DNA of 64,000 nucleotides, taken from NCBI GenBank assembly GCA_951640195.1, contig OX621166.1, positions 1,480,501 to 1,544,500 of the forward strand, written 5' to 3'. Position 1 is the stretch's first letter. Every line of letters starts with the position of its first letter. Source of the stretch: Porpolomopsis calyptriformis (Eukaryota; Basidiomycota; Agaricomycetes; Agaricales; Hygrophoraceae). The notes under the pieces are model-generated. The model had not been told where the DNA came from and ran no database searches. It saw only the letters and a program-made list of their open reading frames with translations. Made by a program: the position numbers and the translations under genes. Positions 21,299 through 33,133 of this stretch are shown here, in pieces.

Positions 21299-21955
21299 TA
21301 CACCTCAGCTTCAAAGGAAATTTGTCCCGAATTTCAAACTTGGGCGATATTAGTTGTTTCGATCTCTGAGGCTTGAGTCTGGATTTCCTCAGTAGTGGGG
21401 GCCTTGATAGCTACTGAGAGGGAAGCAATGGGATCGACTTCTGAAGTTGGCTAGGTGGGGGTAGGGGTGATAGTGACATTATTGTTATCCAGGTATTCCA
21501 AATCAAGGTCAATGGGGTTTTCAACTGATCTCCTGTACTCAATGAGTTTCCCTCATCGCAAGGTCTTGTCATGTCAAGCCTTCGATGGCTCGACAGTCTT
21601 CTAGCATTCAGGAAATAATAGTGCAGGTGGTGACATTTCTGCAGTCGATCCAGTTCCATTTCTTTTCTCACTCGAGCATCCAGAGTTTACATTTGAGTGT
21701 GTCGTGACTCTCCTTCCAAAACATAATATGTTTCTCCATCGCCTTCAACTCTGCTTTCACCACTGTCAACTCCGCTTGCACTTCAAGGTTCCATTGTCCA
21801 AAGTTTTCATTATTAACATTCAGACAGGCAATGGTGATATTGGGATCTTCAGGGGGAGGGGTTGACTCATTTTCAAAAAGGTCAGTGGCAGTCATGCAAT
21901 GTTGTCAATATAATTGTCTGGAGATGGGGATAGTAGTGGTGGAGGAGGGACCAGG
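21299..21955 (-). pseudogene. Element E extra 3' reading frame, split by element D
   Basis: On the minus strand downstream of the E chromodomain, an open stretch at 21895-21668 reads MTATDLFENES...NNENFGQWNLEVQAELTVVKAELKAMEK, predicted coiled coil. It is followed by a less clear region to the LTR. Its upstream part continues across element D into 28926-29110. It corresponds in position to the extra 3' frames of elements B and D, though the sequence differs. Function unknown. Confidence 0.45.
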
Positions 21956-21960
21956 GGTGG
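21956..21960. repeat. Target site duplication (left) of element D, GGTGG
   Basis: Matches 28921-28925 directly after the right LTR of D. Confidence 0.92.
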
Positions 21961-22319
21961 TGTCAGAGATATATTTTTTCTTTTTCCTTTGCTTGTCTAT
22001 CTCTATTTACATCAGACAGTTTACATCAATAACCGCTTAGCCACCCAAGCTCCCCTTAGTAATAGAAGGTGACCAAGCCATATCTATATTTAGTCTACCA
22101 TCACTCTCCTTGTCTACATGACTCATCCATGGTTGTTATGACTCACACGTAGTCAGCATGACTCATACTTGGCTAGTATATAAAGCTAGCAGTAGATAGA
22201 CTTAGGATAAGTCTGTTTCTTTCATTAACACCCCAATCAGTAGTCTTCCAACCCTTTAAAACCCTACACCCAGAGCATGAAGTAAAACCTTGCGATCAAC
22301 CCTAGACTGCCGTCTAACA
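21961..22319 (+). promoter_or_regulatory. Element D 5' LTR with TATA box and three TGACTCA sites
   Basis: TATATAAA lies at 22177-22184. Upstream, TGACTCA occurs at 22119, 22139 and 22159, spaced exactly 20 bp. AAGTCTGTTTCT (22209-22220), 32 nt after the TATA box start, is the segment complementary to the primer site and so probably marks the RNA 5' end. TGACTCA is the consensus of Gcn4/AP-1-type bZIP factors. Confidence 0.8.
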
Positions 22320-22331
22320 AGAAACAGACTT
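22320..22331 (+). other. Self-priming type primer binding site of element D
   Basis: AGAAACAGACTT immediately follows the 5' LTR and is the exact 12-nt reverse complement of AAGTCTGTTTCT at 22209-22220 in the LTR. There is no tRNA-like TGG start. Confidence 0.85.
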
Positions 22332-22451
22332 CCTTCTTGCTCACTCCACGCTATACAACCCCTACTCTGTCTGGCCAGTGCTGAAGGTCTTCACCCACCA
22401 GATCAATTTCACCACCCAGACATCAATATCAATTAGGCTTGCTCTCTCCCC

Positions 22452-23760
22452 TTGTATTCCCATCAAGCTCCCCAATATCCAACTGCCACCATTCCACCAA
22501 TGGTTTTGACTCGTTCATCATCTACTATCCCTCACCCTGCTATCCCTCTCTCCCAGGAAGGCTCTCTCCCTCCTGCCCCAGCTCCCTTCCATGATGAGAC
22601 GGTTGACCCCACCCAAGAAGAAGAACAAGAACAAGAACAAGCGGGTCCCTCTCACTCAAAAGGGAAAGGTCGAGCTGAGGACAATGATGAGGATGAAGAA
22701 GAAGATCCACATGTAGCCTTCGAGATCATGAAGCAGGATTATCAACAATTGCTGCAGGTCCAACAAGACTAAGTGCAAGCGAGTCATAGAATTGAACAAC
22801 AACTTCAAGTATTGATGGCCAACCTCATAGGCCCCCAACCTGTCCCTGCCCCTCTTGGGCCATTTCCCCAACCCTTCCAAGCACCCCCAGTATTCCCCCA
22901 ACCTGCCCCTGCCCCTGCCCCTACCCCTGCTAAGATCAAGATGAACCCTCCTGATAAATTCTCTGGTGATCCCACCAAGCTTTGCAACTTCCTGCGTCAA
23001 GTGAAGCTGAACCATTTGGGACGACAAGGAATCTCAGAGGCTGACAAGATTATCTATGCCTTGTCATTTATGATCAGAGGAAATGCAGAACCATGGGCTG
23101 AGCGTCAAGTAGATGCTTACACAACGTTGAACTGGGTTGGTGCCAATTGGGCTGTCTTTGAATAAGCCCTCACCTGAGACTTTGGAGACTTGGACCCCAA
23201 GTCAACTGCTCAACCGAAGATCAAGGATGTCAAGCAGTTCAACACGAGCACAGAGGAGTACAACATCAATTTCAATTGATGGGCCCATGATACTGGATAT
23301 AGACAAGAAGCTTTGGTGACTTTGTATAAAGACAGACTCAACCCCTCCCTTTTGCGACAGATCTACCTTTCAGATTGTCAACCAACCACCCTCTTTGAAT
23401 GGCAGTCTTGTGCTGCTGAACTCGACAGGTGACATTGAGAATTTCTGGCTAGAACATCTTCTAAGCCCCAGACTCGCAACACTCGCATCACCAATACCCC
23501 CTACTGATAAGGACCACCTGCTGGTCACTCCACCTATTCCAACCCTGCTGCCCCCAGAATCAAACAAGAAGAAAAGCCTACTTCACTAGGAGGAATTCCC
23601 AAAGGAGCATGTTTCAACTGTGGACGATTTGGCCACTTTGCCAGTTCTTGTCCCAATGCTCCTAGGACGAGTACTTCTGGTTCTGGAAGCCGCTCCTTCA
23701 CCCTAGCAGCTAGAGGTCATGGAGGAAGGAAACCTGGTTGAGGAAGAAACGTTCAAGTTC
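22452..23760 (+). pseudogene. Element D Gag with CCHC knuckle
   Basis: Pro-rich N-terminus (candidate ATG 22500), an acidic EEEQEQEQ stretch near 22620, Gag core from about 22930 (KMNPPDKFSGDPTKLCNFL) through MIRGNAEPWAERQ, then a knuckle CFNCGRFGHFASSC near 23609-23650. Stops occur near 22771 and 23165 and frame shifts are likely between 23280 and 23590. Confidence 0.82.
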
Positions 23761-23929
23761 TGGAGACCTCAGCCTCGATTGAGGAGGTTAACTCTAATGA
23801 AGATTCTTGTCAAGACTTCGAGAAGTGTGGTATCGTCAACTGGGAGCCTAAGAGGAAAGAAGAGCTGAAGAGAGCTTTGGAGAAACAGGGTTTTTGAACA
23901 GTCCGGACAATAGCTCGTGCGTTGCGGAC

Positions 23930-26900
23930 TCCTTTTCTATGTGTACCACTACCCCTATGCAATCTATTTCTCAAATTCTTGGTGCACTTGATTCGAGCGA
24001 AGAAGCTTTAACCATACCCCTTTGGTTGGAAACCACAGACACTGGTAGATGAATTGCCGCCAGTGCATTGATAGACTCTGGCACCTCTGGATGCTTTATA
24101 AACTGGAACTTCATGTAGGAGCGCGATATCCCTTTTTATCGATTGGAAGGACCAATCCCCGTGCGGAACGCAGATGGGACAGACAACCAAGGAGGTCCCA
24201 TTGAATATGCTGTAGACCTGTAGATGGAGATGCTGGATTTTCCTAGGGAACGAACCCATTTGGAAGTGACGAACTTAGGAGATATGATACAGGTTGTCCT
24301 TGGCTACCCATGGCTCAAACGTAACGATCCCCTGGTTGACTGGAAGGCTGGAACACTGACTTCATGTCAGACTGTGGCCCCAACCAAGACTTCTCAGGCT
24401 GGAGTGATAGTGTCGCGAGTAGGCTCTACATTGAATGGTGACTCCTACGCCAAGATTATCAGATTGGTCTCACTGGGAGACCATGCAAGACCCACTACTG
24501 TGGAGGAAGATATGAAGAAGTATGTGCTGAAGAAATATTGGAGGCACTGGAAGGTGTTTATAAAGACTACCTTCAATGAACTTCCCCCACGATGACCAGA
24601 ATTTGACCATGCGATCAATCTCAAACCTACCTTTAGACCCAAGATCGGAAAGGTGTACAAACTCACTGAGTACGAACAGGGAAAGCTGAATGAATTCCTG
24701 GAGGAACAACTTGCAAGTGGACGAATACGACGATCGAACTCCAAACAAGCTGCCTCATTCTTCTTTGCTCCCAAAGGTGAAGAAGTTAATGCCCAAGGAC
24801 AAGATGCTGGACTATGTCCAATCCAAGACTATCGCTATCTGAATGCTCACACAATCCCAGACACCTATCCCTTACCTCTCATCTCTGAGATTATTCAACA
24901 GACTAAGTTATCAGAAGCGGAACTGTTCACAGTCATGGATATCCGATGGGGCTTTAACAATATTCATATCAAAGAAGGAGATGAATGGAAAGGAGCCTTC
25001 AACACTCAACGAGGGCTGTTCGAGCCCACTGTCATGTTCTTTGGAATGCGAAACTCGCCTGCCTCCTTTCAATGAATGATCGACGTTCTCTTCAAAGAGG
25101 TTATTGATTCCAAACAGGTCCACATCTATATTGATGATATCTTGATCATGGGAAAGGACCTTACTGAACTCACCTATTGGACGGAACGAACTCTAGAGAT
25201 CATGGAGAAGAACCAACTGTCCTGCAAACCTGTCAAGTGCCAGTTTGAGAAAAAGGAAGTGATTTATCTGGGGATGATGATCTCTAAAGGCCACATCGCT
25301 ATTAACCCCAAGAAGGTTGAGGCGATCAGAACCTAGCCTATCCCCCAGAAGAAACGAGACCTTCAATCCTTCCTTGGCACTGCCAACTTTTGGCGAAGGT
25401 TTATCAAGGATTACTCCCTGATTGCTTGTCCTCTCAATGAGCTCCTATGAAAGGATCAAGAATGGATTTGGACCCCTAGGCAACAATGTGCTTTTGATAC
25501 CCTCAAGAATGCGCTTACCTCTGCTCCTGTTTTGAGGACCCCAAAGCCAGATCTTCCTTACCTTCTGGAGACAGATGCCTCTGGTGTTGCACTGGGTGCA
25601 GTGCTAACCCAGAAGGAGAATGATGAAGAAGATTGGCACCCCATTGGCTTCTATTCCAAGACCCTCCTCCTAGCTGAACGGAATTACCCCACCCATGACC
25701 AAGAACTTTTAGCTATCATATCTGCCTTGAACGAATGGAGATACCTTCTACAAGGGACAGAACAGCCCATTATGATCAAGACTGACAACCAGTCCCTCCA
25801 ATACTTCATGACCAGTCACCAACTCTCTAGACGCCAGGCTAGATGGTCTGAGTTTTTAGCTCACTTTTGGTTCAGAATCAGCTACCAACCTAGGATCAAG
25901 AATAAGGCTGATAGACTCTCTAAACATCCAGATCATTACCCAGAGTCTTATGAGGAGGTGGAGGACAAGGTCCTTCTGCCAAAAGAACTTTTTGTCAATG
26001 CACTTTTCATCAATGCAATCATCAGTTTATCTTCCCCCAACTTTTTGTCCAAGCTTGGCTTTCATTCCCCCCTACCCCTCGAGATCATGGCCAAAATTGA
26101 AGATCCCTCTTCCGGATACACCCATGTAGATGGCATTGTGCGCAATGCTGGAGATCGTATAGTTGTGCCAAAGGATGTATCTTTGCGCATGGAAATTATT
26201 TGATTGACCCACGACACACCCACTGGTGGCTATCCCAGCATTGAGAAGACGAAGGAACTGCTGCTCCGTAATTACACATGGGAAGGTGCCCCACAAGATA
26301 TTACCAATTACGTGAAGTCCTGCCTTGCTTGTCAACAGACCAAGGTTTATCCACAGAAACCCACTTGACTTCTCCAACCATTACCCCCTCCTACTAAACC
26401 ATGGCAACAGATCACTGCTGATCTAATCGTGGAACTCCCTAACTCAAAAGGATTCAATGCCATTCTAGTTGTGGTAGACAGATTTACCAAACAGGCTCAC
26501 TTCATCCCAACAACTGGAAACCTGTCTGCTAAAGGAACTGCTGCACTATTTCAAGAACATGTCTGGAAGCACCATGGATGGCCAGAGAAGATCATTACTG
26601 ATCGAGGAACCCAATTCTCATCAAAATTCGCTACGTCATTGAATGAACTCCTAGGAACCACTTCTGGGCTTTCTACCACCTATCACCCCCAAACAGATGG
26701 ACAAACCGAATGAACCAATCAAGAGTTGGAGCAGTACATACAGCTCTACACTAACTTCATGCAAGATGATTGGAAAGATTGGTTAGCCCTGGCGGAGTTT
26801 GCTTATAACAACCGAGAACATTCCTCCACTCACCAATCCCCCTTCTAGCTTGAATATGGTCGACATCCTCACACCCCCTTATCAGTTCCAACCCAAACCT

Positions 26901-27475
26901 CAAATCCAGATGCTAACGAGTTTGACGTGCAGCTCACCAGAGCTAGAGAGAATGCTGAAGAGTCTCTTCAAAAGACCGCTAACTCAATGAAGCTCTATGC
27001 CAATCGAAAACATCAAAAGGAACCCACATTTTATGAAGGACAAAGGGTCTGGCTTGATGCCAAGAATTTGAAAACTGGCCGGCCCACAAAGAAACTGGAT
27101 GTCTGCCAGCTCGGACCTTTTATAATTCTAAAACAAGTATCGCCTGTGGCTTACCGACTAAAGCTACCACTGTCATGGAGGATCCACCCTGTGTTTCACA
27201 TTTCACTACTCAAAGCTCTAGAGGAGAATCTCGATCTCTATCCCCCCATTGAGGAAGATGATAACCTCCAACCACCTCTGGACGTGATCGAAGGGGAACC
27301 TGAGTATGAAGTGGAACGTATTTTAAATCACACCCCAGGAAAATAAAATTGACAATACTTAATCAAGTGGAAAGGCTACCCAATAGAGGCAGCCACCTGG
27401 GAACCACAATGGAACCTCAAGCACGCAAAAGACGTCTTGATGAGTTATGAAAAGTCAATTCAAGTGGCGACTTAA
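23930..27475 (+). pseudogene. Element D Pol: protease, RT, RNase H, integrase, chromodomain
   Basis: Protease motif ALIDSGTSGCFINW near 24065-24110; RT with ADNTYPLPLI-like DTYPLPLI near 24860 and intact YIDDILIM near 25128-25150; RNase H ETDASGVALGAVL near 25570; integrase with HHxxC finger near 26290-26340, LIVELPNSKGFNAILVVVDRF near 26422-26480 and TTYHPQTDGQTE ending in a TGA at 26711-26713; chromodomain near 27300-27460 (EYEVERIL, then YLIKWKGYP, TWEPQWNL). At least five stops interrupt it, mostly readable as CGA to TGA. Confidence 0.9.
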
Positions 27476-27539
27476 CTCTCTTTCACAGATACTGCCAACA
27501 TCACAATTGTTGAACCTCTTTTTCTCTTTTTCAATCTCC

Positions 27540-28400
27540 GACAATTATAAGGACTTCGCCTTCCCAACAATCATCAAAAGAAGAATGAAATGCCCCGCCA
27601 AGTTCTTTACACTCGCAAGTCGACTGGGAGGCATCCACCCTGAGGGAACCCCCCCGCTTCTACTTCCAATCTCCCCCCTGATTCTTCTTCCTCCTCTTCC
27701 TCGTCCGACAGTGTCTTGGTTGCCCGATGGTTCAAGAAGCCAAAATAACGTACCGATACTATTGACAAGCTGGGATGAAATCGTAACTACCGAGGGCTCC
27801 CCTTTGCCAAGGTCAAGCACCTATCTGGGTGCCCTGAAACCTACATCCCTTTTATCTCTGGAGCACATCGATGCGAACTCAACTACAACTGTCACTGGTA
27901 CACGTTCGACAAGGACAGCAACTTTGATAACAAGAAGAATCAACTCGAAGATTGGCTAGAGGCATACCAAGTTGGGTGCCAACTTTTGATTGTTATACCA
28001 GACCAGGACGAATCCAACGTCACCACCCCCACTATCCCTGAAGACCCCATCTCACACCGCATCCATCGCGTTGCCGACTGACTCTATACTGCCCGGAACG
28101 GCTATCGCTTGATGATGGATGCCAAGTACAAAAGGATCCTTGACCTGGAGGAGAATGCTGTGATATGTAGGGAGCTGGCTGAAACTTGGTTGCGACGTGC
28201 CCAGGAGTTGGACAACCGTTACCACTAGTTTGACCCAGATGGACACTTGCTTCAACCCCCAGTTTATAATGGCGCGACCTAGGGACCGGATGCTATTTCC
28301 AAATGAACAGTATTCCTTATGCCTCCCTTCTGGATGTGTGGTTAGAGAAGGTGATATCTACTGGAGAGTTGAGGAAAAGTATACCTAGTGGATAGTCTTT
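27540..28400 (+). pseudogene. Element D third reading frame downstream of the chromodomain
   Basis: A protein-like plus-strand frame follows pol: LPFAKVKHLSGCPETYIPF (about 27795-27850), HRCELNYNCHWYTFDKDSNF (about 27867-27925), LEDWLEAYQVGCQLLIVIPDQ and AKYKRILDLEENAVICREL (about 28120-28180), with several stops. No known domain recognised. Its position matches the extra 3' frames of elements B and E, suggesting an accessory protein in this group of elements. Confidence 0.45.
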
Positions 28401-28561
28401 GATCTAACATCTATCCACTCATCCCTCCTCTTCATTGCTCATCCCTCTCATCACCCCTCTGCCCACCTCTACCATCCCTTTACACCTCCCCTTGACATCC
28501 TTCCTTCGCTTCGAAGAGTCTTCTCAAAATTCGGGATGAATTTCCTTTTTGTGGAGGTGAA

Positions 28562-28920
28562 TGTCAGAGATATATTTTTTCTTTTTTCTTTGCTCATCTA
28601 TCTCTATTTACATCAGACAGTTTACATCAATAACTGCTTAGCCACCCAAGCTCCCCTTAGTAATAGAAGGTGACTAAGCCATATCTATATTTAGTCTACC
28701 ATCACTCTCCTTGTCTACATGACTCATCCATAGTCGTTACGACTCACACGTAGTCAGCATGACTCATACTTGGCTAGTATATAAAGCTAGCAGTAGATAG
28801 ACTTAGGATAAGTCTGTTTCTTTCATTAACACCCCAATCAGTAGTCTTCCAACCCTTTAAAACCCTACACCCAGAGCCTGAAGTAAAACCTTGCGATCAA
28901 CCCTAGACTGCCATCTAACA
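28562..28920 (+). repeat. Element D 3' LTR
   Basis: 359 bp, same length as 21961-22319, with the same TATA box and TGACTCA row (one site reads TTACGACTCA). It is followed by GGTGG at 28921-28925. Confidence 0.95.
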
Positions 28921-28925
28921 GGTGG

Positions 28926-31900
28926 GGGAATGAGTGCAAGGGGAAGGAATTCGTCCTTGGCAGTGAATAGCAACTTAACATTCGAGTTTGAGGGTGCAAG
29001 TGGTAGGCATAATGAAGTTGTCATGAAGGAAAGTGGAGATGTTTCATAGTTTATAAGGAATGATTCTAAAAATAGAGGTCAATTCTTAGCAGATGGTATG
29101 ATGACAAATGAATGTAAAGAGTCAGGTCACCATTTGAATTGAGTCTTTGTACATCTTTACAATTTCCTTGGTGTGTCGTAAAATGTTTGATTGATCTTCC
29201 CAAGTGGCTTCCTTGATCAGATAGCCTTTCCATTTGACCAGATATTTCCATTGTCGTTTAGCTCCAGAGTGTTGTAATATGGATTTGACCTCATATTCTT
29301 CTTCATTTTCGATTAGATTAGGTGGAGGCTGTGATGTATCGATGACATCAGGATGGAGCAATTTATTCTCAACATTGGGTCTCAGGAGTGATACATGAAA
29401 GACTAGGTGTAGTCTCCACATTCTGGGGATGTCAATAAGATAAGCAAGGTCCAATATCTTCTTCAGGACCTTGAATGTCCAGTCTGTCGATTGTCAAGTT
29501 TCTTCAAAGGTTATGTCATCTTGATGTTCTTGGTGTCCAACCAAACTAGGTCTCCTTTTTCATAGGAGGGTGAGAGTTTCCATTTGCAATCAGTATATTT
29601 CTTCATCGACTCTGTTATCTTCAGTAAGGATCATTTGGCATTTTGCTGTACATGTGTGAGACATTCGTGAAAGGTATTGGCTGCTGGTATGTTGCTCTGA
29701 TCTGAAATAGTCATTAGAAGGTGGGGGTGGCATCCATATTCCATGTAGAAAGGTGATTGTGAAGTTGCAGAATGTTGTCAGTTGTTCTAAGCAAACTTGG
29801 CAGAAGCTAGCCATTCTGACCAGTTGTCCTACATAAAGTTGGTATAGAAATGTAGATAAACTTTGGGTTCCTGATTAGTATGTTCCATTTGACCATCTGT
29901 TTAGGGATAGTATGCAGTGGAGAGGCCAGAGATAATTCCTAAGGATTCATTAAGGGCTTCTGTGAATTTCAATGCAAATTGCACTCCACGATTGGAAATG
30001 ACTTTTTGGGGCTATCCATGGTGTTTCCAGATATGATTATGAAAGAGTTTTGCAGCACCTTCTGATGAGAGATTGGAAGTTGTCAGAATTAAATGGGCTC
30101 ATTTAGTGAAACAATCAACAATGACTATTACAGCATCATAGCCTTGTGACTTGGGGAGTTTGATGATAAGGTCGATGGTGATCTCTTTCCATGGTTCTGT
30201 GGAAGGGGGTATGGGTTAGAGTAATCCTGATAGCTTCAAAGGGAAGTTCTTGTTTTGTTGACAAGCTGGGCAGGATCGAACATAATTGATGATGTCTTGT
30301 GGGGCACCATCCCAGGTAAAGTTATGAAGGACGAGTTCCTTCATCTTCTCAATACCAGGATAACCAGCATGGGGGTAGGTGTGGGACAGTCATATAATGT
30401 CTGTATGCAAAGATACTTCCTCTGGCAACACTATTTGACCTTCAACATCACATACAAGCCCATCTGCCTGGGTCCAAGTAAGAGAGGCATCCTCGAGTTT
30501 ATCTTGAATCTTCTGTGGGAGTGGGATTTTGAAGTGTAACCTAGAAAGAAAATTGGGATTTGACAACTTGACAATTGAATTAATCCATTGGTCATACGCT
30601 ATTAGAACTTCATTCTCCACCTTGGCTTCGATGCTGGGCAAGTAATCTGGGTGCCTGGACAGACCATCAGCTTTGTTCTTCCTCCCTAGGACATACTTGA
30701 TCTTGAACCCAAACCTAGACAGATATTCAGACCAACGAGTCTGGCAATTTAACAGATAGAGGTTCTTGGAGAAATATCTCAAAGCCAAACTGTCCATTCT
30801 GATGAGAATATCATGTCTTACTCCTTCAAGGAGGTGGCGCCATTGTTTAAAGGAATCAATGATTGCCAGGAGCTCTAGATCATGGGTTGGGTAGTTCTTT
30901 TTGGTGGAGGAGGTGGACCTTGAGTGTTAACCAACAGGCTTCTAGCATCTATCGTGAAGTTGGGAGAGTATTCCTCCAATCCCTATAATGGAGGCATCAG
31001 TCTCCAGGTAATAAGGGAGGGATATAGAGGATAGGCACATTTGTCAAGAGGGATTTGATCTTGTCAAAGGCTTCCTGTCTTCTGGGGGTCCATTCCCATG
31101 TGGTTTTATTGTGCAAGAGTTCGTAGAGAGGAGTAGCAACCTTGGAAAAACTCTTGATGTATCTTTGCTAAAAGTTCACGCTGCCTAAGAAGGATTGGAG
31201 TTGTTTCACCATTTCAGGGATAGGCCAAGACATGATGGTATTGACCTTCTTTAGGTTAGTAGTGATTCATCCTTTGGATAGGACTACTCCAAGATAGATG
31301 ACTTCTTCCTTCTCAAACTAGCACTTGATGTGTTTGCATGAGAGTCCATACCTTTTCATGATATCCAGAGTCTTGAAAGTCTAGTATTGCAATTCCTGTA
31401 GATCATCAACCAGAGCAGTAGCTGGAACACATCAACCAGTGTTGGTAGCTTCAATCCAAATGTCCAAAATGAGTCCGAGATTACCTTCTTCAAGAGTACC
31501 AAGAATTCAAAATAGATTGCATGGGGTGGTGATACATTCTTGAGTAAATATGTCTGTAATGGCAGGCAAAACATTTGGACCCTTCAAAAACCCTGTTCCT
31601 TTAGTTCCTTAATGAGCTGAGCTTTTCTCTCCTTCAGCCAGTGATTGATCCCACAGTTGTCCACCACTCAGATAGTTTCCTCTGTAGTAGCTGGGGAAAC
31701 CACCTCATCAACTTGTTCCATCTCAATGTTTCATATGTTTTGTCCTCATCCTTGTCCTGCATATGATCTTCCTCATTTTCTGGTAGAGGTACTACTCAAT
31801 GGGTGCGCTGATGAAGAAGAGGTGAAAGAGGAATTGGGGCACTTGTTCACCCAATAACCTAGTTCTCCACAGCGATAGCAGTTGCCTTGTGGAACTTGCA

Positions 31901-33121
31901 ATATTAATGATGAGGAAGTTGTCTCCTATTTGATAGGAGTAGAGGAGGGAGTTCAAGTCACCGGTCAAGCTATGGTTTCCCTGGGAGTGTAGTAATTACT
32001 CCTGGGAGCAACACGATGCTCAAGTGCGAGTTTGAGATGTTATCGGTCAAAGATGGAGCAAGGGTGGCTGGGATGGGATCAAGGGCAAAGATCTTTTCAA
32101 GGATCCCTGGGTTAAGGCTGTTTCAGTAGAAAACTTTGAGTGCATCATCATTGAATCCAGTTTTATCTGCGAGAGCTCCAAAATGTATATTATAATTGTC
32201 TACAGTGGAAGATCCTTGAGTTACCTTTTGAATTTTGACCTATGCTGTTACCTTAGCATCAACATCTCTAAAGCTGTCCTTGAGTTCTTCCATAAAATCT
32301 TCATAATCAGCTCCAACCCATTGGGTATGATTGAATTCTTGAGTCTACTGTCAGGCCCATGATTGGGTGACACTAATCTTCATGAATGACAAGACATAGG
32401 TAATCTTCTGTCTGTCAGACCACTGGCTGTCGTCAAGGACTAGATGACAAGCTTGGATGAAGCTTAGGCATTTGGCTGCAGACCCATTGTATTCATTGGG
32501 TTTTGCAATCTTGATGGGGGGAGGAGCAGGTTGTTGAGGCAAGGGAGGTTGCTGAGGTTGCTGAGGGGGTTGAGGAGGTTGAGGCTGTTGTTATTGTTGG
32601 AGCTGAGTGATCAGCTAGGTTTGTTGAGCAATAGTTTGCTCAAGTTGGCAGACAGTAGCTATCAGGGTCATGATGTCCATAGTAGGGTTGGCGGGGGTAT
32701 TAGTAGATGTTCCTGACATGTCGGCAGATGTTGAGGGGAATGGAGCTGTTTGAGATATCACAGAAGAAAGTTGAGAGTAAAGGGAACCATATTGTCCTGG
32801 TGGAGTTGTAGCTCATTGATGGATTAGTCTTGTTGCTGAAGTTGAAGACAAAGAAAAAAGTCCTCTTGTTCTTGATCAAGTTTGTAGTCCTAGGGGAGTA
32901 GAAGGAGCAGCTGGTGTTTCTTCAAGATCAGAAGAAAAGGAAGGTTCTTGTTCTTGGATGGCAGCTGAAAAGGTCAATCTCAAAAGAGGGTCATTGTACT
33001 GTTCAATATCTGAGTTGTCTGTAGAAGCTAGGATGGGAATAGGTGAGAGTGAGAGGAGTGATGTTGATGATCACAGTGGTAAAGTGAGGTTTGGATAAGC
33101 AAGTGGGAGAGAACCAGAAGG
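28926..33121 (-). pseudogene. Element E Gag-Pol, heavily degenerate
   Basis: Minus-strand segments: Gag core (IKIAKPNEYNGSAAKCLSF near 32470-32520), nucleocapsid knuckle CYRCGELGYWVNKC near 31848-31890 in which the His is Tyr, RT remnants about 31000-31650, RNase H and integrase finger (ALRYFSKNLYLLNCQTRWSEYL, about 30720-30790; ADGLSRHPDYLP), integrase core remnants about 29900-30250, and a readable chromodomain at 29122-29454 (HLVFHVSLLRP, EYEVKSILQH, LVKWKGYLIKEATWE). Many stops and shifts show this is the oldest copy, as its outer position predicts. 28926-29110 belongs to the extra 3' frame. Confidence 0.85.
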
Positions 33122-33133
33122 AAGTCTGATTCT
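33122..33133 (-). other. Self-priming type primer binding site of element E
   Basis: AGAATCAGACTT directly follows the 5' LTR on the minus strand. Eleven of twelve bases are complementary to AAGTCTGATTC in the LTR (complement of 33232-33242), 35 nt downstream of TATATAAA (complement of 33270-33277). The site is nearly identical to that of element D. Confidence 0.78.

Larger units (their letters stand above)
21961..28920 (+). mobile_element. Ty3/gypsy chromovirus D, nested in element E in opposite orientation
   Basis: 6,960 bp with two 359-bp LTRs (21961-22319 and 28562-28920), TGTCAG...TAACA, and TSD GGTGG. Order on the plus strand: self-priming site, Gag with knuckle, protease, RT, RNase H, integrase, chromodomain, third reading frame, purine-rich tract (GTGGAGGTGAA at 28551-28561). 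LTR differences are mostly transitions (about ten by eye). Coding sequence is broken by stops such as CGA to TGA (TGACTTCTC near 26367) and TGG to TAG near 25336. Confidence 0.95.

Noticed and set aside
22320..22340. tRNA primer binding site after the LTRs
   Set aside because: No TGG start and no tRNA 3' end complement in any of the five elements; complementarity to the own LTR is present in all.
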